Below are positions 7,881 through 16,768 of a stretch of DNA of 64,000 bases, piece after piece. The position numbers and the translations under genes are program-made. The stretch is from Pseudomonadota bacterium (GTDB lineage Bacteria; Myxococcota_A; UBA796; SXON01): NCBI GenBank assembly GCA_030685065.1, contig JAUXQH010000017.1:1-64000 (forward strand), read 5' to 3'. The notes under the pieces were generated by a model. It was given only the letters and a program-made list of their open reading frames with translations, was not told where the DNA came from and searched no databases. Each line of letters begins with the position of its first letter. The stretch's first letter is position 1.

Positions 7881-10682
7881 ATGCTGCTGATCCCCCTCGC
7901 CCTCGCGGCGCCCGCGCCGCTGGGGTGGACAGCCGTATCCGCCGAGTGGACGATCACCATCCGCGACGAAGAGCCGGTGCGCGTGTCCGCCCGGTACACG
8001 CTCGCGTCGTCGGACGCGCGCGCCGGCCAGCTCACGCTGGTGGGTCCGGAGCTGCTCGTGCTCAACGCCCCCGGGCCGGTCGTCGCGACGCCAGACGGGC
8101 TGGGCGTGTCCCTGAACCCGGACCGTTCGCGGCTCGAACAGCGCATCGAAGGGCTGTACGATCCGCCGTCGCCCGGCGCGCTCTCCCTCGCGATCCTGCC
8201 CGCGGCGCGCACCCACGTCACGGTGATCGCCCCCGGCCTCGACGTCACGATCCCCGGCGCGGTGGACGGTTGGTTGTCCCCGACCGATCACCTGTCGCTC
8301 TCCTGGGCGCCGCACCTCGAGGGGGAGCCGACGCACGTGCGCGCGGTGGTGCAGGGCGAGTCCGCCACCACCTTCCGCGGGGACGCCGGCGCCATCGCGG
8401 TCGACACGGTGCTGCGCTGGAAGGTCCTCCGCGGCGAGGCGCAGCGGTTCACCTTCGACGCGGCGGGGCTCGAGGAGCTCGACGTCGCGGGGGAGAACAT
8501 CGCGAGCTGGGAGCGCACGGGGAGCACCGTCACGGTGCGCACGCTCGCGCCGGTGAAGGGGATCTTCGCGGTGACCGTGCGCGGCCGGAGCCCGCCGGGC
8601 AAGGGCGAGCGCGTGGCGCCGACGCCGGTGCCGACGGGGGTGAACCGCGTGGATCGCTACGTCACCCTGGCGCGGTCGGACGAGGGCGAGCTCATCCCGG
8701 TCGGCGCGCCCGCCAGCCTGCCGCTCGGGCGGCTCCCGGCGTGGGCGAAGAACCTGGGGGACGCCGCGCCCCTCGCGGCGTGGAACGGCGCCGAGCCGGT
8801 GCGCGTGATCGTCGCGACCGCCGAGGTGATCCAGGGGCCCGGAACCGTCGTGACAGCGGCGCGGTACACGGTCGCCGCGTCGCGCGATGGGCGGCTCGCG
8901 GTGCGGATGAACCTCCGCGTCCGGAACGAGCGCCGTCAGTACCTCCACCTCGTGCCGCCGCCGGGGGCCCGCTGGACGCCCATCGTCATCCGGGTGGGCA
9001 ACCAGCCGAAGAGCTGGCTCTCCGACGGCGCGGGCGGCATCTACGTGCCGCTGGAGCGCTCGGTGGAGACCGTGCGGGGGCCGCTCTCGTTCCCGGTCGA
9101 CGCGGAGTGGATCGCCGACGGGGTTCCCTGGGATCGGAAGGGAGAACAGAACCTGGTCCTGCCGAGCGTGGACGCGCCCGTGCAGGCGGTGACGTGGGAG
9201 CTCCATCTCCCGCGGGGCTACGCCCGGGTGGGCGCGCCGCGGGATGGGAAGGAGGGGTTCGTGCTGACCGACCTGCGCGCGGACGAGGTCGAGGAGGAGC
9301 GCCGCCGGGGAGAGGTGGTGAGCTCCGCCCTGCAGAACGCCGTGGGCGCCTACCGCAAGAACGACTTCGAGGGGGCGGAGCGCTGGTTGCAGGAAGCGCA
9401 GCGAGAGGACACCGACAACGAGGAGGTGGCGCAGCTCCAGGCGAACCTCGATCTGCTCGCCGGCAAGGCGTCCACGAACGATGTGGCGTCCCGTCGCGTG
9501 CGCGATCTCGCCAAGGCGAAGAATTCGGATGTCGCCGACAAGCAGGTGTCGCTGGAGCAGGAGGCCGAGGGGCTGCTGCGCGCCGGGGATCTCGATGCCG
9601 CGGCGGAGCGCTACGGTGAGGCGCTCGCGATCGCGAACGAGCTCCAGAAGACCGAGCAGCTCGAGAGCGTCGAGCAGAAGGTGAAGATCGAGGTCGCGCA
9701 GCAGAAGCTCTCCGAGATCGCCGAGAAGAAGTCGGCGAAGGACAGCGGCTCGTTCGGGAACGATCGCGCCCCGATGCCGACGCCCGACGACGACACGGGC
9801 GCCGTCGTCGACGAAGAGGACGGCTGGGAGGAGACCGAGGCCCCGCCGGCCGCCGAGGAGCCGCTCCTGAGCCTCGGCTACCTCGACGCGGAGGAGGAGA
9901 TGGCCGCCCCCGAGGCCGAACGAGCCAGCATAACGACGACGAGCAAGTCTACGTCCGCGCGCTCGGAGTCGGGCGGGGGACGCCGGAGCGCACCGGCGTC
10001 ACCAAAGCCCTCCCCGAGGACCTCCCCGAAGCCCCCCCCGATGGCCTCCTCGAAGCCCACCCAGACGCCGACGCCCATCGTCGCGACCGCGCCGCCGGCA
10101 GTCAGCGAGCCCGCGCCCCAGCCGGCGCTGGACCTGTCGGCGGACGACTCCATCGCGAAGCAAGAGGTGTTTGCGGGCGAGGGTGAAGCGCCGGCGGAGG
10201 GCCAGACCCTCTCGAAGGACTTCCTGACGCGGATCCCCGCGGGGCGCTCCTACCAGGAGGTCGTCGTGCAGGTCTCGGGCGGCGTGGCGGAGGGGCGCGG
10301 CCCCCGCAACGGCTCCGGCATCGAGCGGGCCGCCTCCGAGGACGACACGTACATGGCTCCGGAGAAGCGCGACGAGGCGTGGTCGGTGGTCAAGGGCCCG
10401 AAGAAGAAGGCGAAGGAAGAGGTGATGGACGCGAAGAAGGGGGAGAAGAAGAGGGAGGCGGATCAGGAGAAGAACATCCCCGTCGCGCCCCCGCCCCCGC
10501 CCGCCCCGCCCAAGCCCCGCGTGATCGAGCGCCGCGAGCCGCTCGTCGCCAGCCCCTCGCCGATGGCGCTCGCGATGTTGCTCGACGGCCCCGCCGTCTC
10601 CACCCGCCAGGCCCTCCTGCCCGGCGCGACCTTTCCGACCTGGCGGCTCCGCTACCGCCGCCTCCCCGGGGAGTCAGGTTGA
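7881..10682 (+). CDS. Long exported protein with TPR-like segment and TonB-plug-like stretch
   Basis: 933 residues with a short signal peptide (MLLIPLALAAPA). Residues about 15-470 form a beta-rich region with VRNERRQYLHL and GGIYVPLERS, which resembles parts of the next gene's product. Residues about 480-620 are helical and TPR-like (AVGAYRKNDFEGAERWLQEA, LLRAGDLDAAAERYGEALAI). A low-complexity Pro/Ser/Thr linker follows. Residues about 775-830 (LSKDFLTRIPAGRSYQEVVV, then GRGPRNGSG and DDTYMAPE) look like the start of a TonB-dependent receptor plug, with no barrel after it. The end overlaps the next gene by 4 bp. Function unknown; an envelope protein seems likely. Confidence 0.75.
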   Translation: MLLIPLALAAPAPLGWTAVSAEWTITIRDEEPVRVSARYTLASSDARAGQLTLVGPELLVLNAPGPVVATPDGLGVSLNPDRSRLEQRIEGLYDPPSPGALSLAILPAARTHVTVIAPGLDVTIPGAVDGWLSPTDHLSLSWAPHLEGEPTHVRAVVQGESATTFRGDAGAIAVDTVLRWKVLRGEAQRFTFDAAGLEELDVAGENIASWERTGSTVTVRTLAPVKGIFAVTVRGRSPPGKGERVAPTPVPTGVNRVDRYVTLARSDEGELIPVGAPASLPLGRLPAWAKNLGDAAPLAAWNGAEPVRVIVATAEVIQGPGTVVTAARYTVAASRDGRLAVRMNLRVRNERRQYLHLVPPPGARWTPIVIRVGNQPKSWLSDGAGGIYVPLERSVETVRGPLSFPVDAEWIADGVPWDRKGEQNLVLPSVDAPVQAVTWELHLPRGYARVGAPRDGKEGFVLTDLRADEVEEERRRGEVVSSALQNAVGAYRKNDFEGAERWLQEAQREDTDNEEVAQLQANLDLLAGKASTNDVASRRVRDLAKAKNSDVADKQVSLEQEAEGLLRAGDLDAAAERYGEALAIANELQKTEQLESVEQKVKIEVAQQKLSEIAEKKSAKDSGSFGNDRAPMPTPDDDTGAVVDEEDGWEETEAPPAAEEPLLSLGYLDAEEEMAAPEAERASITTTSKSTSARSESGGGRRSAPASPKPSPRTSPKPPPMASSKPTQTPTPIVATAPPAVSEPAPQPALDLSADDSIAKQEVFAGEGEAPAEGQTLSKDFLTRIPAGRSYQEVVVQVSGGVAEGRGPRNGSGIERAASEDDTYMAPEKRDEAWSVVKGPKKKAKEEVMDAKKGEKKREADQEKNIPVAPPPPPAPPKPRVIERREPLVASPSPMALAMLLDGPAVSTRQALLPGATFPTWRLRYRRLPGESG

Positions 10683-12496
10683 TCTTTCTCTTCTCTGTCG
10701 CCCTCGCCGCTCCCTTCTCGCCGGCCTTCTCGTCGACCGAGGGCATGGTCGAGCTGCCCTGGAACGACTTCGACCGGCTCTACCGCACCTGGATGAGCGA
10801 GCAGGACCGCGAGGTCGCGCCCCGCGCGTGGACCCTCGACCGCGCGGTCTTCGCGGGGAGCGTCGTGGGAACGGGCGAGGGCGCGTACGCGACGTTGCGG
10901 CTCCGTTTGCGCGGCACGGTGCACACCCGCGATGGCTGGGCGGCCGTGCCGCTCCTCGGCGCGAGCGCCGCGCTGCGCTCCGCGAAGATCGACGGGAAGG
11001 ACGCCACGCTCTACGTCCAGGACGGGTTCTACACCCTCCTGACCGACCGCCCCGGCGCCTTCGACGCAGAGCTCGACATCGTGGTGCGGACCTTCGAGTC
11101 CGAGGGTGAGACCGGCTTCACCCTGCCCCTGCCCGCCGCGGGCGCCACGGTGGTCGCGCTCGCCGTACCCAGCGCCGAGCCGCTCGCCTTCGAGGTGCCC
11201 GGGGCTCAGGGGCTCGCGCTGAGCAGCGCGGGCGACGAGCGCCGCGTCGAGGCGTTCGTCCCGGCGATGACCAGCCTCACGGTGACGTGGCGCCGTGCCG
11301 TCGAGGAGTCGAAGGAGAAGCGCGAAGCCAGGGTATACGCGGAGACACGCACGTTGGTCGGCGTGAGCGAAGGAGTGCTCGCGTGCAAGGTCGACATCGA
11401 CTACACCATCCTCCACGCGCCGGTCGACCGCTTCGCCCTGCGCCTCCCGGCGGACGTGACCGTGCTCGAGCTGCGCGGCAAGGGCATCCGCAGCTGGGCC
11501 CAGGCGAAGGACGGCACGCTCGACGTGGCGCTCAACTACGGCGCCACCGGCACGTGGAAGCTCGGCATCGACTACGAGCGCGCCAACCCCGCCGGCCCGC
11601 TCCCACTCGTTCGTCTCGCCGGGGTGACGCGCGAGACCGACTACATCGGCGTCGACGCGCGCAGCGCCATGGAGATCGTCGCGGGGGCGCCCTCGGGCGC
11701 CGTGCCCATCGACGTGCGCGAGCTTCCGGCGTCGATCACCGGGCAGACCGACTACCCCGTGCTGCTCGCCTACCGCGCGCGCGGCGGGGAGGTCGGGATC
11801 CCGCTGGAGATCCGCCAACATCCCGACATGGACATGCTCGTCACCCTCGTGGACACCGCGAGCGCCGATACGTTGGTGACGCGTGACGGGCGGCGGATGA
11901 CCCGCGTGCGCTACGGCGTGCGCAACAACCGGCGGCAGATCCTGCGGTTGAAGCTGCCGGCCGGCGCCTCCGTGTGGAGCGCCGCGGTCGCGGGGCGCGC
12001 CGTGAAGGTGGGCCAGGGCGCCGAGGCGGGCGTGGTGCTGATCCCGCTCGTGCGCTCCGACGCGTCCGGCGGGGCGTTGTCCGCGTTCCAGGTCGAGCTG
12101 GTCTATGTCGAGGCGGGCGCGCCGCTGGACGTGGGGCGCGGTGGCATGCGGATCTCGCTGCCGACGATCGACGCGCCGACGAGCGTGCTGCAGTGGTCGA
12201 TCTGGACCCCCACCACGCTCACCGTGCTCCCGAAGACCGCCGAGGGCACGGTGCACCTCGTGACCACGTTCTCCGCGCCGCCCGTGTTGCCCGCGGAGGC
12301 CGTGGTGACACAGGCCGCGCAGGCGGCGGTGCGCGCCGAAGTTGCCAACCAGGGCGAGACCGGCACGCTCGGCTTGGGTGTGGCCCCCGTGCATGTCGAG
12401 GTGCCGCTCACGGGAAACGTGACACGCTTCGAGCGTACGCTCGTGATCGATGAGGAGCTGTGGGCGGGGTTCGACTATCGGGGGGCCGCTCGGTGA
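10679..12496 (+). CDS. Exported protein paralogous to its upstream neighbour
   Basis: 605 residues. No good ATG exists near the start; I chose TTG at 10679 because it overlaps the upstream TGA (TTGA), follows GGGGAG, and gives a plausible signal peptide (IFLFSVALAAPF). The body is beta-rich. RVRYGVRNNRRQILRLKLPA followed by GVVLIPLVRS matches the VRNERRQYLHL and IYVPLERS pattern of the upstream protein, so the two probably share an ancestral domain and may form one complex. No enzymatic motif is visible. A 96-bp gap with a 14-bp tandem duplication separates it from the next gene. Confidence 0.75.
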   Translation: MIFLFSVALAAPFSPAFSSTEGMVELPWNDFDRLYRTWMSEQDREVAPRAWTLDRAVFAGSVVGTGEGAYATLRLRLRGTVHTRDGWAAVPLLGASAALRSAKIDGKDATLYVQDGFYTLLTDRPGAFDAELDIVVRTFESEGETGFTLPLPAAGATVVALAVPSAEPLAFEVPGAQGLALSSAGDERRVEAFVPAMTSLTVTWRRAVEESKEKREARVYAETRTLVGVSEGVLACKVDIDYTILHAPVDRFALRLPADVTVLELRGKGIRSWAQAKDGTLDVALNYGATGTWKLGIDYERANPAGPLPLVRLAGVTRETDYIGVDARSAMEIVAGAPSGAVPIDVRELPASITGQTDYPVLLAYRARGGEVGIPLEIRQHPDMDMLVTLVDTASADTLVTRDGRRMTRVRYGVRNNRRQILRLKLPAGASVWSAAVAGRAVKVGQGAEAGVVLIPLVRSDASGGALSAFQVELVYVEAGAPLDVGRGGMRISLPTIDAPTSVLQWSIWTPTTLTVLPKTAEGTVHLVTTFSAPPVLPAEAVVTQAAQAAVRAEVANQGETGTLGLGVAPVHVEVPLTGNVTRFERTLVIDEELWAGFDYRGAAR

Positions 12497-12507
12497 GCGC
12501 GGCGGTC

Positions 12508-12535
12508 CGGCTTCCCACACGCGGCTTCCCACACG
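12508..12535. repeat. Two-copy 14-bp tandem repeat
   Basis: CGGCTTCCCACACG is duplicated exactly at 12508-12521 and 12522-12535 in the short gap before the eCIS-core gene. It may be replication slippage; no role is evident. Confidence 0.6.
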
Positions 12536-12592
12536 CGGAGGCGCGTTCGTGGTAGAAGCGAGGGCGACGGATTCCAAGCCCCGGAGCGCTCG

Positions 12593-13846
12593 ATGTTGAA
12601 GAAGACCAGCCGAGGTGCGAGCCCGGCCGCAGCCGCCGAGACGGCCGCCGTGACCGCCGCCCCCCAGCGCCAACCCCGCGGAAACGCCGCTGCCGCCGAG
12701 CGCCTCAACGCCCGCGGCCCCACGGAGTCCGCTGGCGCCGGCGGCTCAGGCCTGCTCCCCCTCTTCGACAAGATCCAGCGCGCCTTCGGCCACCACGACG
12801 TCAGCGGCATTCGCGCCGTGGTCGGCGGGTCGGGCGGCGACTCCGCGAAGGCCATGGGCGCCGAGGCCTATGCCTCGGGGGAGACCATCACCTTCCAGTC
12901 GACGCCCGATCTCGCGACCGCCGCGCACGAGGCCGCGCACGTCGTGCAGCAGCGCGGTGGCGTCTCGAAGAAGGGCGGTGTCGGCACCGCCGGTGACAGC
13001 CACGAGAAGCAGGCGGATGACGTCGCCGCCCTCGTCGTGGCCGGCAAGAGCGCCGAGCACGTGCTCGATGGCATCGGCGGCGCCCAGGGCAAGTCGGCGG
13101 GGCAGGGCACCGTCGTCCAGATGAAGGTCGAGAAGAAGGTCTCGGGCGGGGCGATGCGGCGCCTCGAGCACGCGCGCGCGGCGATCAAGCACACGAAGGA
13201 GGTGCTCTCCTTCGGCGCCGGCAACCAGCGCGAGGCGCTCAAGTCCAGCAATTTCAACTCGTACTTCCGCATGAAGGCCATGCGGGATCCCGAGTGTTGG
13301 GAGATGTCGGGGTCGGTGCGGGCCCTCGCGGCCAAGCACCCGGACGCCCTCACCGCCGCCAAGGCGGAGCTGGCGGCGGGCGGCAACTGCGGCGAGCACG
13401 CGCAGGTCGGCTTCGACTTCCTGCGCGCGAACGCCGTGGGCGAGACCATCAACCGTTGTGACGTCGAGGGCCTCGACCACGCCTTCGTGATCCTGGGGGA
13501 CGTGCCGAAGGAGGCCGACAGCGCCCTGAGCGTGTGCGACCCCTGGCCGAGCGCCCCGACCGCGTGCCTGTGGGAGGACCACTTCGCCCACACGCCCGAC
13601 AAGACGAAGGTCAACGTGCGCCGGAGCGAGAAGGCCGACGGCACCGACGTGAAGTCGGTCATCGCCGCCGGGCTGAAGCTCTCGGCGAAGGGCGAGGAGA
13701 TGATCAAGGGCTCCTTCGACGAAGCGCGCACCGACGAGGAGATCAAGAAGGGCACCTCCCGGGAGAACGGGGCCCACCCGTGGATCTGGCAGCACCCCAA
13801 CGCCGCTGCGAGCGAATACGACTACAAGGAGGAGGCGGCCGAGTGA
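12593..13846 (+). CDS. eCIS-core (DUF4157) protein with papain-like cysteine hydrolase domain
   Basis: 417 residues. After a disordered Ala/Pro-rich N-terminus, residues about 65-155 match the eCIS core domain: [30 protein letters not shown] and the HExxH site in [16 protein letters not shown], ending with [12 protein letters not shown]. This domain marks cargo or associated proteins of extracellular contractile injection systems. Residues about 255-330 hold a papain-like triad: Cys in GGNCGEHAQ (about 265), His in LDHAFVILG (about 295) and Asp in VCDPWPSA (about 315). This suggests a cysteine protease or deamidase effector. The TGA overlaps the GTG start of the next gene, so the two should be made together. 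Confidence 0.8.
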   Translation: MLKKTSRGASPAAAAETAAVTAAPQRQPRGNAAAAERLNARGPTESAGAGGSGLLPLFDKIQRAFGHHDVSGIRAVVGGSGGDSAKAMGAEAYASGETITFQSTPDLATAAHEAAHVVQQRGGVSKKGGVGTAGDSHEKQADDVAALVVAGKSAEHVLDGIGGAQGKSAGQGTVVQMKVEKKVSGGAMRRLEHARAAIKHTKEVLSFGAGNQREALKSSNFNSYFRMKAMRDPECWEMSGSVRALAAKHPDALTAAKAELAAGGNCGEHAQVGFDFLRANAVGETINRCDVEGLDHAFVILGDVPKEADSALSVCDPWPSAPTACLWEDHFAHTPDKTKVNVRRSEKADGTDVKSVIAAGLKLSAKGEEMIKGSFDEARTDEEIKKGTSRENGAHPWIWQHPNAAASEYDYKEEAAE

Positions 13847-14361
13847 TTCGCCTCTCCGGCGCCTTGCTCCTGCTGCTCCTCGGATGCGCCGCGCGCCCCG
13901 CGCCCGCCTCCCGGCCCCCCCCCTCCCTGGAGCCCACCGTGGCGACGCCCCTCACCCCGCCCCCGGCTCGCACCTTCGACGATGGGCCCGCCGTGGCCGA
14001 TCCCGCCGCGGTCCTCACGTGGCTCGACGCCGGGCGCGGGCGCCGTGTCCAGCTCCCTGTGGTCGTGCAGTTCGACGACCAGCATCGCCTCGCCGTCACC
14101 GGCGCTTCGATCGGCGCGGGCGGCGTCCCGCTGAAGCTCGACGACACCGCGATGGGCATCGCCCTCATCGACCAGCTCCGCACGCTGTGTCCGCCCGGCC
14201 CGGCGTGCACGGTCTGGCTCGAGGGCACCTGGGGCCCGCTGATGGAGGGCATGCCCGACTTCGGCACCGACGCGGGGCCGGCGAGGCACGATTTCGCGGT
14301 GCGCCGGGTGGTGGGCCTCGCCGACGCCACCGCTACCCAGGTGCGGGGCGAGCGGCCGTAG
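13843..14361 (+). CDS. Small lipoprotein coupled to the eCIS-core protein
   Basis: 172 residues. The GTG start at 13843 overlaps the upstream TGA and follows a strong purine-rich ribosome site (AGGAGGAGGCGG). The signal peptide ends in [10 protein letters not shown], a lipobox. A proline-rich linker precedes a compact domain with two cysteines (LCPPGPAC). I recognise no family. Coupling to a candidate toxin raises the possibility of an immunity or partner protein, but this is inferred from position alone. Confidence 0.7.
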   Translation: MIRLSGALLLLLLGCAARPAPASRPPPSLEPTVATPLTPPPARTFDDGPAVADPAAVLTWLDAGRGRRVQLPVVVQFDDQHRLAVTGASIGAGGVPLKLDDTAMGIALIDQLRTLCPPGPACTVWLEGTWGPLMEGMPDFGTDAGPARHDFAVRRVVGLADATATQVRGERP

Positions 14362-14365
14362 ACGC

Positions 14366-16768
14366 TCAGCTCGGGGCCGAGCGCCGCTGCAGTGCGCGCT
14401 TGATCGCCGACAGGATCGCGGGCCGGCTCGGCGGCTTCCACAGCAGCTCGGTTTCGTCGGACCCGCCGAGCTCCACGGCCTCGGCGCTGTAGCCGCTCAT
14501 CAGGACCACCGGCGTCCCCAGCCGCTCGAACACCACGCACCGGAGGTCGAGTCCGCCCATGCGTGGCATCACGACGTCGGTGAGGACCACGTCGGGGACC
14601 AGCCCCTCGTCGAGGAGACGCACCGCCTCGACCCCGTCCGTGGCCGACGTGACGCGGTATCCGCCCTCCGTGAGGATGGCCTGGAGCACGTGCAGCACCA
14701 TGGGCTCGTCCTCGACCAACAACACGTGCTCGCCTTCGCCTCTGGCCGCCTCGGGCTCGGCGTGTGCGACGGGGGCCAGTGCGTTCGTCGCCCGCGGAAA
14801 GGCGATCCGGAACACCGTTCCCCGCCCCAGCTCGCTGTACACCCAGATGAAGGCGCCGCTCTGGCGCACGATGCCCAGCACGGTCGCGAGCCCGAGCCCC
14901 GTGCCCTTCCCCAGCGGCTTGGTTGTGAAGAACGGCTCGAAGATGTGGGACACGGTCTCGGGCGACATGCCGCTACCCGTGTCACTCACGCTCAACACGA
15001 CGTAGTCGCCGGAGGGCACGGTCGCGCCGTCGGCGGTCGGGGTCCCCTCGAGCGTCGCGTTCGACACTCCCAGGCCCAGCACGCCGCCCGCGGGCATCGC
15101 GTCACGTGCGTTGATGGCGAGGTTCATCAGCACCTGCTCCAACTGTCCGGGGTCCGCCTTGATGGGCCAGAGCTCGCGCGGCACGTTGATGGACAGCTGG
15201 ATGGATGCGCCGATGACCCGCCGCAAGAGCTCGCTCGTGCGTGACACGACCTCGCCGAGCTGGACCACCTGCATGTGGAGCACCTGGCGCCGCCCGAACG
15301 CGAGGAGCTGTCGAGTCAGCTCGGCCGCGCGGTTTCCGGCCTTCGCAATCATCGCGACGCTGTCGCGTTGACGGGGCGAGAGATCGTTCCGCAGCAGCAG
15401 CTCGGTGTTCCCCAGCACCACCATGAGGAGGTTGTTGAAGTCGTGCGCGATGCCGCCGGCGAGCTGGCCGATCGCCTCCAACTTCTGGCTCTGCCGCAGC
15501 TGTGTCTCGAGGTCGAACTCGCGGCTCACGTCCCGCGCCACCCAGACCTCGTAGCCGGCGCCCTCGATCGGAGAGACCGACAACGCGCACTGCCACGGTG
15601 CGGCACCGACGCGCTGCGCCCGGATCTGGCCACGCCAGGGGGCCGCCGGGCGCCGTCGCAGCGTCGCCCTCGCCTCGTCGTCGCCAGCGAGCACCGAGAC
15701 CGCGTCCTTTCCCATCACCTGGGTGCGCTCGAGGCCGGTCAGCAGGTAGAGCGCCGGATTGGCGTAGGCGACGCCCGCGCTCGCGCCGACCACCATCACG
15801 CAGTCGTCGGTGGCCTCGATGGCCGCGGCGAGGCGGGCGCGTTCGGCCTCGGTCTCGCGAATGGTGGTGAGGTCGGTGCCCACCAGGCCGAAACGGGTGG
15901 GCTGGCCGTCTGGCGCGAGCTCGACCGGGAACCGTGCGAGGTGGAGCCGGCGCCGCTCCCCCCGCACGACCAGCTCGGCCTCTCCCTCGAGCGGCGCCTC
16001 GGCGGGGAGGCCCATCACGTCCCGCGTCGACCGGCCCTCGAATCCGGGGCCGAAGCCTCGCCGGAAGGCGTCGCTCGTGTGCACGATCCGGCCCTGCTCG
16101 TCCTCGATGACCAGGTACAGCGAGGTGTGCTCGAGGATGCCGGTGAACTCGCGCGCGAGCCGTTGCACGGGCTCGCCGAGGCGGCGGCCGAACCACCACG
16201 CCACCGGCCACGCCGCCGCGAGGAGCGCGACCAGCACCAGCGCCGCCCACATCACGGTTTCCAGCGCCACCTGGGTCACCGGCTCGCTGACGACTCCCAG
16301 CCGCAGCACCCCGCGCCAGGAGTCGTCGAAGCCCCCCACGAGGGGCACCGACGTCTCGGTCACGTGCACGCCCCCTACGTGGAGCTCGCGAAGTCGCACC
16401 TCGTCTGTCGGGGCCCCCGTGGGCCACGGGGCATCACCCTCGGCGCCGGGCGCCGGGCCCTCCTGCACCAGCACGCCCGTCTCGTCGGTCACCCGCACGT
16501 ACAGGATCGATGCGTCGGTGCGCAGCGCGTCCTCGGCTACCCGCCGCATGCGAAACTCGCCCGTCGCCTTCGCCGCGGTGAGGCCGGGCGCGAGGAGGCG
16601 GATCGGCACCGACGAGAGCCGTTCTCGCTCGTGGTTGACGCTTCGGATCGCGAGCGCGCCGAGCGCGAGGCCGTAGAGCAGGATGACGGCGATGCTGAGC
16701 CCGAGAAACGCGAGGGAGAGGCGCCGATCGATGCGTGAGAGCTCGTGCGTGGTGCGCCGTTGCGTCAC
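14366..16768 (-). CDS. Hybrid sensor histidine kinase with two PAS domains and a receiver
   Basis: 800 residues. The GTG start at 16768 overlaps the TGA of the binding-protein gene (GTGA). Order: transmembrane helix near residues 17-38, extracytoplasmic domain of about 120 residues, second helix near 165-190, two PAS-like domains, HisKA with phospho-His at about 440 (GGIAHDFNNLL), HATPase with NLAINARDAM, DTGSGMSP and GKGTGLGLATV, then a receiver with acceptor Asp at about 731 (VLTDVVMPRMGG). A separate output regulator is not encoded nearby. The coupled periplasmic binding protein probably supplies the ligand signal, as LuxP does for LuxQ. Confidence 0.88.
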   Translation of the reverse strand: MTQRRTTHELSRIDRRLSLAFLGLSIAVILLYGLALGALAIRSVNHERERLSSVPIRLLAPGLTAAKATGEFRMRRVAEDALRTDASILYVRVTDETGVLVQEGPAPGAEGDAPWPTGAPTDEVRLRELHVGGVHVTETSVPLVGGFDDSWRGVLRLGVVSEPVTQVALETVMWAALVLVALLAAAWPVAWWFGRRLGEPVQRLAREFTGILEHTSLYLVIEDEQGRIVHTSDAFRRGFGPGFEGRSTRDVMGLPAEAPLEGEAELVVRGERRRLHLARFPVELAPDGQPTRFGLVGTDLTTIRETEAERARLAAAIEATDDCVMVVGASAGVAYANPALYLLTGLERTQVMGKDAVSVLAGDDEARATLRRRPAAPWRGQIRAQRVGAAPWQCALSVSPIEGAGYEVWVARDVSREFDLETQLRQSQKLEAIGQLAGGIAHDFNNLLMVVLGNTELLLRNDLSPRQRDSVAMIAKAGNRAAELTRQLLAFGRRQVLHMQVVQLGEVVSRTSELLRRVIGASIQLSINVPRELWPIKADPGQLEQVLMNLAINARDAMPAGGVLGLGVSNATLEGTPTADGATVPSGDYVVLSVSDTGSGMSPETVSHIFEPFFTTKPLGKGTGLGLATVLGIVRQSGAFIWVYSELGRGTVFRIAFPRATNALAPVAHAEPEAARGEGEHVLLVEDEPMVLHVLQAILTEGGYRVTSATDGVEAVRLLDEGLVPDVVLTDVVMPRMGGLDLRCVVFERLGTPVVLMSGYSAEAVELGGSDETELLWKPPSRPAILSAIKRALQRRSAPS

